44,425 nt of DNA from Candidatus Uhrbacteria bacterium RIFOXYC2_FULL_47_19 (GTDB taxonomy: Bacteria > Patescibacteriota > Patescibacteriia > SG8-24). A program made the translations under genes and the position numbers. How positions within the stretch are numbered: the first letter of the stretch is position 1; every line of letters starts with the position of its first letter. Below are positions 37,800 through 44,425 of the stretch, in pieces. The stretch spans positions 1 through 44,425 of the forward strand of contig MGFG01000034.1 of NCBI GenBank assembly GCA_001791745.1, read 5' to 3'. The notes beneath the pieces were generated by a model. That model had not been told where the DNA came from. It was given only the letters and a program-made list of their open reading frames with translations, and did not search any database.

Positions 37800-39179
37800 T
37801 TATTTCTCTTTTCCTTCCTCGTCTGCGGCCGACGCATCATTTTCTTCTGCAGCTTCTTCGTCCTCACTCTCCTCAATGATTTCATCTGTTGATTCAGTCA
37901 CAACAGATTTTTCTTCAATTTCTTTGTTTTCGTCAGATTCTTCTGTCGACTCCCCTACTTTTCCATCAGACTCCTCCGACTCTACAACAACACTCTCTGT
38001 ACCATCTGTCACAAAGGCTGCAGTCGTCTCACCAATCTTACGAATATTAATCTTCCAACCAGTGAGTCGCGATGCCAGTCTAACATTCTGACCACCACGA
38101 CCGATAGACAACGATAACTGGTCTTCATCAACCAACACATCAGCTGTTCGATTTTCCTCATCTAGCTTGATCTCTACAACCTTGGCTGGAGACAGGGCGT
38201 TCATGATGTAAACAGATGGATTCTCGTCGAAAAGTATAACATCAACCTTCTCTCCACCTAACTCAGAAATAACTGTCTGAATACGCGTTCCACGCTGACC
38301 AATACAAGAACCGATCGGATCGATATTCTCTTGATGCGAGGAAACAGAAACCTTGGCTCGAGCGCCGGCTTCACGAGCTACACCATGAATTTCAACTGTG
38401 CCAGCTGCAACCTCAGGAATTTCCAGAGTGAACAAACGACGAATAATATCAGGATGCGAGCGAGAGACAATAATTTCTGGACCGCGAGTGGCCATCTCGA
38501 CCCGCACAATATAAACTTTCACCCGATCACCTGGAGCGTAACGCTCCGTCGGAACCTGTTCGTCTGGTGGCATGACACCCGTAACCCGACCAAGATCAAT
38601 CAACACTAACCGACCCTCACGCCGCTGAACAGTGGCGTTCACCAACTCGTGCTCACGATCCTTAAATTCACCAAACAACTTAATCCGTTCGGCTTCACGA
38701 ATCTTCTGAATAATGACTTGTTTGGCGGTCTGAGCAGCCATACGACCAAAAGCAGCCGGCACCTCGAGCTGAGTACGAATTACTTCGCCGACCTCGGCAT
38801 CCGACTTCAGTGTCTCCCTGGCCGCACTAACCATAATATCGGTCTTGGGATTGAACTTCGGTCCTTCGTCCTCGATTGGTTCACCGTTTGGTCCGACCGC
38901 TGGGACAATGGCAATAGGTCTAACTTTGGGAGTCTCGTTCTCGGCGGACTCATCTTCTTCCTCTGGTAATTCCATATCCTCGACCACGGTTTTAACGTCA
39001 AATACATCAAAATCACCGGTCTCCTTGTCAAAATTGACCTTCACGTTCTGATCCTTTTCACCGAAGTCCTTACGAAAAGCGGCTGCAAGCGCGGCCTCAA
39101 TAGTCTCAATCACGGACTCCTCGGGAATATCTTTTTCCTCGCTTAATTGTTTGATTGCCTGATAGATTGGCGATGACAT
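37800..39179 (-). CDS. nusA: Transcription termination/antitermination protein NusA
   Basis: N-terminal IYQAIKQLSEEKDIPEESVIETIEAALAAAFRKDFG, S1 and KH domains (DPIGSCIGQRGTRIQTVISELGGEKVDVI), acidic C-terminus. ATG at 39179 preferred over the listed 39236. Confidence 0.95.
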   Translation of the reverse strand: MSSPIYQAIKQLSEEKDIPEESVIETIEAALAAAFRKDFGEKDQNVKVNFDKETGDFDVFDVKTVVEDMELPEEEDESAENETPKVRPIAIVPAVGPNGEPIEDEGPKFNPKTDIMVSAARETLKSDAEVGEVIRTQLEVPAAFGRMAAQTAKQVIIQKIREAERIKLFGEFKDREHELVNATVQRREGRLVLIDLGRVTGVMPPDEQVPTERYAPGDRVKVYIVRVEMATRGPEIIVSRSHPDIIRRLFTLEIPEVAAGTVEIHGVAREAGARAKVSVSSHQENIDPIGSCIGQRGTRIQTVISELGGEKVDVILFDENPSVYIMNALSPAKVVEIKLDEENRTADVLVDEDQLSLSIGRGGQNVRLASRLTGWKINIRKIGETTAAFVTDGTESVVVESEESDGKVGESTEESDENKEIEEKSVVTESTDEIIEESEDEEAAEENDASAADEEGKEK

Positions 39180-39349
39180 AAATAGATTGTGCTTATTCAG
39201 TTGTACTATTGAATTGTAATTTGGTGACGAACTCAATCAATTGATCGCACACCCTCTTATAAAAGAGAGCTAGTCCCATCCGGAACTAGCTAACAGCGAA
39301 TAGAATACACCCTTCGCTCGTCAAATGCAAGGATCGACGGTCAATAGAT

Positions 39350-39380
39350 AAAAAAGACCGCCCCAATTACAGAGGCGGCA
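39350..39380 (-). terminator. Terminator downstream of the 392-aa membrane protein gene
   Basis: Minus strand: GCCGCCTC-tgtaatt-GGGGCGGTCTTTTTT. Confidence 0.8.
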
Positions 39381-39421
39381 AGTACGATTGATGTGAATAT
39401 TGGTCAGCGTGGAACGCTCAA

Positions 39422-40600
39422 TCAGACTCTGTCTGCCTCGTCGAGTGCGTCCAGGCCAATGCCGATCTCTCCAGCCCTAGCCCTCAACACAGCAAGAGTA
39501 TCCTCACTGCGTCGCTCCCGAACACGAGCCAGTAGCCCTCTGGCCTTACCTTCCAATTCCGAATCTTCTCTCTCGGCGGCACGAACCTCTATCTCTCGCA
39601 GTTGGGTAATCAAGTCAGCAAACTGATCTTCTTCGGTTTGTCGACCTAACTTGCGACGCAACCAACCCCAGAACGGTCCCAAATCACTGAGTAGCAGACG
39701 GATGAATTGAAACAGTAACCAACCCGGTGCGGCAGCCAAAATCACTAACCAACCGAAAATGAATTTCGGAAAGGCCCGCAACGGATGGAAATCCTGGGAC
39801 TGCCCATTGACCCGATATCCGATCAGTCCAGCCAGAACGAAACCCAACATGAAAACCACTGAGGCCACCAACCAGATGATTGGCAGCTGGTAGGACGAAC
39901 CTTGATAGGGCAGCTGACCCATCATCGGCGCACTAGTCGGAAAAATCGGAGCAGTCGGTTCAACCGGCTCGTTGGGTAATGGATCAGGATGACGCGGAGC
40001 TGCCGGACGCTCCGGTAACTCTGGTCGAATTACTGTAGTATCGCCGGCCAACAACTGGGCCAGGCGACGCTGTTCTAGTAATACAACGGCTTGAGCTTGG
40101 TACATTACGATCCAAGTCCTCCCTTGCCCATCGGTTGATACCAATACAGAGATAGCCCTAGCCCGCTCATCTGGAGTGACGACAATACTACTATCCAATC
40201 CCGACGATCTAGCCAGCAAGATAACCGTCTCAGCCAACTCCCGCAGTCCGACGTCCTCGATAGCCGAGGTTGGACCTGTGCCAACCAAAGCCTCCTCAAA
40301 CCGACGTTGCTCGAACTGTACAAAATGATCAGATGACCACTGTTCCCAGGCGGCTCGTTGCTGCTGCCAGATGTCCCGACGCTTCCGCCAGGAGGACCGT
40401 AGTTGACCCCACTGATTGGTTTCCTTGGTCCAAGCATCCCGGGCTGATTGGTACTCCTTGGTCGCCTGCTGAAATTGGACATATTCCCGACTGGGAAATA
40501 TCCGATACCCCTGACTCTGGGTCAGGCACCAACCCGCCAAGACCATTGCACAGCCGCTGATAACATAGATCCAAAAAGCCTTCTGGTTCAGAGGCACCAT
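39422..40600 (-). CDS. Membrane protein with coiled-coil, Pro-rich linker and TM helices, unknown function
   Basis: 392-aa ORF with GGGAGGTGA just before the ATG; N-terminal TM, Pro-rich linker, a second TM pair and a charged tail. Confidence 0.75.
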   Translation of the reverse strand: MVPLNQKAFWIYVISGCAMVLAGWCLTQSQGYRIFPSREYVQFQQATKEYQSARDAWTKETNQWGQLRSSWRKRRDIWQQQRAAWEQWSSDHFVQFEQRRFEEALVGTGPTSAIEDVGLRELAETVILLARSSGLDSSIVVTPDERARAISVLVSTDGQGRTWIVMYQAQAVVLLEQRRLAQLLAGDTTVIRPELPERPAAPRHPDPLPNEPVEPTAPIFPTSAPMMGQLPYQGSSYQLPIIWLVASVVFMLGFVLAGLIGYRVNGQSQDFHPLRAFPKFIFGWLVILAAAPGWLLFQFIRLLLSDLGPFWGWLRRKLGRQTEEDQFADLITQLREIEVRAAEREDSELEGKARGLLARVRERRSEDTLAVLRARAGEIGIGLDALDEADRV

Positions 40601-40738
40601 CTCTCACCTCCCTCAAGCAATGAAGCTTGAACACCAAAAAACGATGGACAACCTTAAAAGATCTAAACAAAATCGTCAAATAGTAAAAGCGCGTATTTAG
40701 AGTCCGGTCGACACAATCAGTAGACTAATTCCAACCGA

Positions 40739-41107
40739 TTAATCCTCCTCGCCGACCACTGACGGAAGGTGACTGATTCGAAACCGACCAAACCCGGCCG
40801 GCTCGACCACTACCACGTCGATTCTAAACGGACAACCAATCAAACCCTTAGCCTGTAGATAAGAATAAGCTGTAGCGCGCAAACGAGCTGATTTACGAAA
40901 ACCAACTGCTGCTACACCACCACCGAAAGAATTACTGGTCCGAGTCTTAACCTCAACAAAAACGACCTGATTGTCTTTTTCAACAACCAGGTCGACCTCA
41001 CCAAACCGACAGCTCCAACGTTGATCAACTATTCGAAATCCGTGGCGCTTTAGGTAACGAGCAGCAGCTTGCTCACCGGCGAGTCCCAATACTGCTCGAA
41101 CCGACAT
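40739..41107 (-). CDS. YraN family (UPF0102) endonuclease-like protein
   Basis: GLAGEQAAARYLKRHGFRIVDQRWSCRFGEVDLVVEKDNQVVFVEVKTRTSNSFGG. Confidence 0.92.
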   Translation of the reverse strand: MSVRAVLGLAGEQAAARYLKRHGFRIVDQRWSCRFGEVDLVVEKDNQVVFVEVKTRTSNSFGGGVAAVGFRKSARLRATAYSYLQAKGLIGCPFRIDVVVVEPAGFGRFRISHLPSVVGEED

Positions 41108-41118
41108 GTCACCAATTT

Positions 41119-41550
41119 CTACTTAGACTTAGGCAGATACTTCTCGAACCGGGCCTTCTCCTCTTCCTGCCGCTTAATCTTAGGGTAGTCATGCACCGCA
41201 AAAACAATAAGCCGCACCAACCACTCAACAAACAGAATAAACAAAATCAGGAACCATAATCGCATACTCAAAACCGGCACCTGCTCATAGACAAAGAACA
41301 ATTCCAGAAAGGCTAATAAGCCAGTGACGAACAACAGTCGTCCAGCTCGTCGACAAATATCTGCTTTAAGTGTGTCGTGCCGATCCATTGATCGGGCAAC
41401 CAAATATAGGATTGCGGCAGCAATCAAGAACCAGGCAAAGAACACTGTCATCGAACCAACCAGCGATGGACCAAGAGGGATCGGCGATGGATTTATCCAA
41501 TAACGGTAGTCTAGTAATGGCGCGTAACCGGCTAAAAAATTCATACTCAC
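41119..41550 (-). CDS. Multi-TM membrane protein, unknown function
   Basis: 143-aa ORF with about 4 hydrophobic helices, collinear with yraN. Confidence 0.7.
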   Translation of the reverse strand: MSMNFLAGYAPLLDYRYWINPSPIPLGPSLVGSMTVFFAWFLIAAAILYLVARSMDRHDTLKADICRRAGRLLFVTGLLAFLELFFVYEQVPVLSMRLWFLILFILFVEWLVRLIVFAVHDYPKIKRQEEEKARFEKYLPKSK

Positions 41551-41717
41551 ATTGGGGTATTAGCGGATTCCAATGTAAGGGAAGTGGCGCTTAAAGGCAA
41601 GAGGTGGCGTGGATAGAGCCGTAAAATCAGCCAAGAAAGATGATAGATGGTGGATAAATTAAAAAATTCCCATCTCGGGAATCGATCTCTTTCAATTAAG
41701 AGCTCACCAATCAACAA

Positions 41718-42275
41718 CTATGGCTTGCGACAAATTAAGCCATAATGAAATCTACCGGGTGAGAACTCTTTTTCGACTCGAAGTCCTGCCACCTCGGCTA
41801 AACGTCGTGCTTCCTCAGGTACAACCAATTGATCGGTTGCTGGTCCAAAAAATTTAATCCCAGTCGACAACCAATCGATCAACACCAATCTACCAGACGG
41901 CTTCAATGTTCGCATACACTCGCGCAGCATTACCTCTTTTTGTTTAGACATGAACAGATTATTGATGAGCAAACCAATATCTACCGTTTCACTCTCAATG
42001 CGAATACCGTTTGAACGTTCAATGTCACTCCAAACTGTTTCAACATTAGTTGCACTTTCCACCTTGCGTCTGCTCTCGATACCACTCAACACCGACTTAA
42101 GAATGTCTACAGCAAAAACCCGACCGTCTGACCCGACTAGTTCGGCCGCCGGAAAAACATAGTGACCCAAAGTACCACAACCAAAATCAGCAATGGTTAG
42201 GCCAGCTTCAACTTCGGCCTCTTCCAAAACTTTGAACGGATCAATCAATTCTCTACCGGTCGGTACGCTAATCAT
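41718..42275 (-). CDS. Class I SAM-dependent methyltransferase
   Basis: LTIADFGCGTLGHYVFPAAELVGSDGRVFAVDILKSVL, TLKPSGRLVLIDWL. Confidence 0.85.
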   Translation of the reverse strand: MISVPTGRELIDPFKVLEEAEVEAGLTIADFGCGTLGHYVFPAAELVGSDGRVFAVDILKSVLSGIESRRKVESATNVETVWSDIERSNGIRIESETVDIGLLINNLFMSKQKEVMLRECMRTLKPSGRLVLIDWLSTGIKFFGPATDQLVVPEEARRLAEVAGLRVEKEFSPGRFHYGLICRKP

Positions 42276-42284
42276 ACATACATC

Positions 42285-42536
42285 TTAAGTTGGCACCCTA
42301 AATAAAGTACCGACAGTACCAAGTAAGAAACTACTCAATAGTCCAGTCATAGCCATTAGTCCAATAAAAATAACGGCCAATCCAATGAGCTTATAAAATA
42401 GACGCGAATCGCCCAATTTCTGTTCCGCCCATTCAATCCGGCCGAAGTTACGCATGAACCATTCAGTCTTCAGTATTGGCAAAATTCCAATTCCTACTAA
42501 CACCAAACCACCGATTGTTCGATAAATGACATGCAT
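42285..42536 (-). CDS. Small membrane protein (two TM helices)
   Basis: 83-aa ORF, IGGLVLVGIGILPILKTEWFM...LIGLAVIFIGLMAMTGLL. Confidence 0.6.
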   Translation of the reverse strand: MHVIYRTIGGLVLVGIGILPILKTEWFMRNFGRIEWAEQKLGDSRLFYKLIGLAVIFIGLMAMTGLLSSFLLGTVGTLFRVPT

Positions 42537-42712
42537 GATTACTTTCTTATACGATCAGAGTTAAACCAATTCACTACCATCCGAAATCACATCAAAAATT
42601 GAATTCTAATTTATTCGACGGATGAAGTGTACCAGAATTACAACTTAGCTGACCAACTTTTAAATCACTCGATTTGCTATTAAAATAACCAAAAACTCGA
42701 GACCTCCAATAA

Positions 42713-42743
42713 AATGACAAAGGCCCCCATAAGCGGGAGCCTG
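42713..42743 (-). terminator. Terminator downstream of the 42801..43547 gene
   Basis: Minus strand: GGCTCCCGC-ttat-GGGGGCCTTTGTC. Confidence 0.6.
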
Positions 42744-42800
42744 CTGTCTGTCTTATAGGAGACAATTCGTACTTCGTTAGTTCGCTAACGAATTGACCAT

Positions 42801-43547
42801 TCAATCTGCATCCAAACAATTGGAAAACTCAATCTGTGCTTCGTTCAATATCGACTGCGGAGCCTGATACGGTTTTCTGGTCGGCGACTCCTCGTTCAGG
42901 TCGAGGTAATTCAGTCCCTCGGCCAACCAAGGGTCGAAGCACGGACCGGGCGAGTTGTCCGCTCCGGTTTCCCAGAGCACCAGCCTGGAGCCGTCCAACC
43001 CGACGACATCGAGCCTGCTGTCCGCGGACATCTCCTCTCGATAGAGGTAAGAAACCGAACTCAAGTCCAGACTAACGTTACCGGTGTTCGAATATTCGAG
43101 ATCCTTGGCCTGATCGTAGGCGTCCACGGTGAAGATGCTGTTCGGTCCGTCAGGCGATACCCTGACCAAGACGAAAGTGTCGCTGTCGCCCAGCCGAAAG
43201 ACCGGCAAATGCCGACCAGACGGGTTGACGAAAGCCAGCTTGACCTTGGTCTCAAGCAACTGATCCTGAAGGTTACCAACTTGTTCCTCACTCAGCTGGA
43301 GCTCTTGAGTAAGCCCATCAACCTTGTCGCAGTTCTCCGTCACCACGATCGGCTGAGGGGTCTCTTTGACCGTAAACAAACCCTGCTGCCAGAAAAAAAC
43401 TCCACCACCAACAATAATTGCAGTTAAAACCACAGCCAAAATCATCTTCGGTGCCTGCGACCGGGCAGAACAACATGATAGTGGTTGTGGTTCAAACTGA
43501 GGTCGATTTAATGGAGTACCCGACGACTCGGACGACTGACCTGACAT
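42801..43547 (-). CDS. Single-TM anchored hypothetical protein
   Basis: ATG at 43547 (MSGQSSESSG) preferred; the listed start 43592 is TTG. TM segment MILAVVLTAIIVGGGVFFW, coiled-coil, extracytoplasmic domain. Confidence 0.7.
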   Translation of the reverse strand: MSGQSSESSGTPLNRPQFEPQPLSCCSARSQAPKMILAVVLTAIIVGGGVFFWQQGLFTVKETPQPIVVTENCDKVDGLTQELQLSEEQVGNLQDQLLETKVKLAFVNPSGRHLPVFRLGDSDTFVLVRVSPDGPNSIFTVDAYDQAKDLEYSNTGNVSLDLSSVSYLYREEMSADSRLDVVGLDGSRLVLWETGADNSPGPCFDPWLAEGLNYLDLNEESPTRKPYQAPQSILNEAQIEFSNCLDAD

Positions 43548-43622
43548 AAATTTAGACTTATAGATAAGGGATGTTTTAACACATGACACCAAAACACCTA
43601 AACAAGTGTGTAAAGTTTTTGC

Positions 43623-44198
43623 CTAGTAATTATTTTCTTTAATTTGAAAGTAAGACTGTGGATGCAAACAAGCGGGACATTTTTCCGGAGCGGATGTGTC
43701 TTCATGTAAATAGCCACAATTTAGACACTTCCAAATAATCTTATCTTTTACCTTAAAGACCATTCCTTCTTCTAAATTTTTGTACAATTTCCTGTACCTT
43801 TCTTCGTGGGATTTTTCAACTTTTGCAATCATGGTAAAAGCAGTCGCAATTTCCATAAAATCCTCTTCCTGTGCAATTTTTGCAAATTCGGGATATAGAG
43901 TTGTCCATTCTTCATTTTCACCTTCAGCAGCTTCTTTTAAATTCTCAAGAGTGGTTCCGATCTTACCAGCAGGATAAGTAGCTGTGATTTCGACCGCTCC
44001 ACCTTCTAAAAATTTAAAAAACCTTTTTGCGTGCTCTTTCTCGTTTAATGCAGTCTCGGCAAAAATAGCAGAAAATTGTTCTAATCCTTCTTTTTTTGCT
44101 TGCTTAGAAAAATAATCATAGCGCATTCTTGCTTGAGATTCTCCAGCAAAAGCTTTCAATAAATTCTTTTCAGTTTGTGAACCCTTTAATGTATTCAT
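43623..44198 (-). CDS. rbr: Rubrerythrin
   Basis: Ferritin-like GESQARMRYDYFSKQAKKEG...ETALNEKEHAKRFFKFLEGG, C-terminal rubredoxin-like CLNCGYLHEDTSAPEKCPACLHPQSYF. Confidence 0.95.
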   Translation of the reverse strand: MNTLKGSQTEKNLLKAFAGESQARMRYDYFSKQAKKEGLEQFSAIFAETALNEKEHAKRFFKFLEGGAVEITATYPAGKIGTTLENLKEAAEGENEEWTTLYPEFAKIAQEEDFMEIATAFTMIAKVEKSHEERYRKLYKNLEEGMVFKVKDKIIWKCLNCGYLHEDTSAPEKCPACLHPQSYFQIKENNY

Positions 44199-44225
44199 CT
44201 TTTTTAGAATTTATAAAACATTAAG

Positions 44226-44302
44226 TGGTGGACGATGAAGGGCTCGAACCTTCGACCTTCTCGGTGTAAGCGAGACGCTCTAACCAACTGAGCTAATCGT
44301 CC
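44226..44302 (-). tRNA. tRNA-Val (anticodon TAC), CCA encoded
   Basis: Full cloverleaf: GGACGAT/ATCGTCC acceptor, GCTC/GAGC D-stem, TCTCG-CTTACAC-CGAGA anticodon arm, GAAGG-TTCGAGC-CCTTC T-arm, then ACCA. Confidence 0.95.
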
Positions 44303-44425
44303 ATGATGTAACGCAACTATGTGGGAAATCTTCGACCTGTCCGGCGGATGTCTGCCGGACCGCTCTAACCAACTGAGCTAATCGTCCATGATGTAACGCA
44401 ACTATGTGGGAAACCTTCGACCTGT
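44276..44425. repeat. tRNA-derived tandem repeat, 85-bp period, running off the window end
   Basis: 44276-44340 and 44361-44425 match at 64 of 65 positions. The second copy keeps the tRNA 5' half but has a different hairpin (GTCCGGC/GCCGGAC) instead of the anticodon arm, and lacks a matching acceptor 3' strand. Confidence 0.8.

Noticed and set aside
44303-44387. Second functional tRNA gene
   Set aside because: It has the 5' half and D-arm, but no standard 5-bp/7-nt anticodon arm and no matching acceptor 3' strand.

Overview
The window is 44.4 kb of a compact, almost entirely minus-strand bacterial genome. It uses UGA as a stop (code 11). Gene style suggests Patescibacteria/CPR; that placement is inference, because no rRNA or marker set is present. 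(1) About 0.2-23.8 kb carries a type IV secretion-like envelope locus: a VirB6/TrbL-like membrane protein, a PrgI-family protein, a TraC-like VirB4 N-terminal protein, a VirB4 ATPase, a comF gene at the end, and a 3202-aa Cys-rich secreted protein at the head. A TSP3-repeat lipoprotein gene bounded by palindromic repeat arrays interrupts it. (2) About 23.8-27.9 kb holds rsmA, a YrdC/Sua5 gene, an NAD-dependent epimerase, prfB with an intact +1 programmed frameshift site that the ORF track truncates, and a small membrane protein. (3) About 27.9-29.6 kb is a GC-rich lipoprotein gene with 11 Cys repeats. (4) groES-groEL follow, with a perfect CIRCE. (5) About 32.9-44.3 kb holds a divergent serpin-like protein, an O-antigen-ligase-like protein, a nucleotidyltransferase-like protein, a plus-strand split zinc-ribbon gene, yidC, nusA, yraN, a methyltransferase, rubrerythrin and tRNA-Val(TAC), ending in a tRNA-derived tandem repeat at the window edge. 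Two identical 103-bp multi-hairpin elements each sit next to an array of ~124-bp nested palindromes. No CRISPR array, transposase or rRNA was seen.
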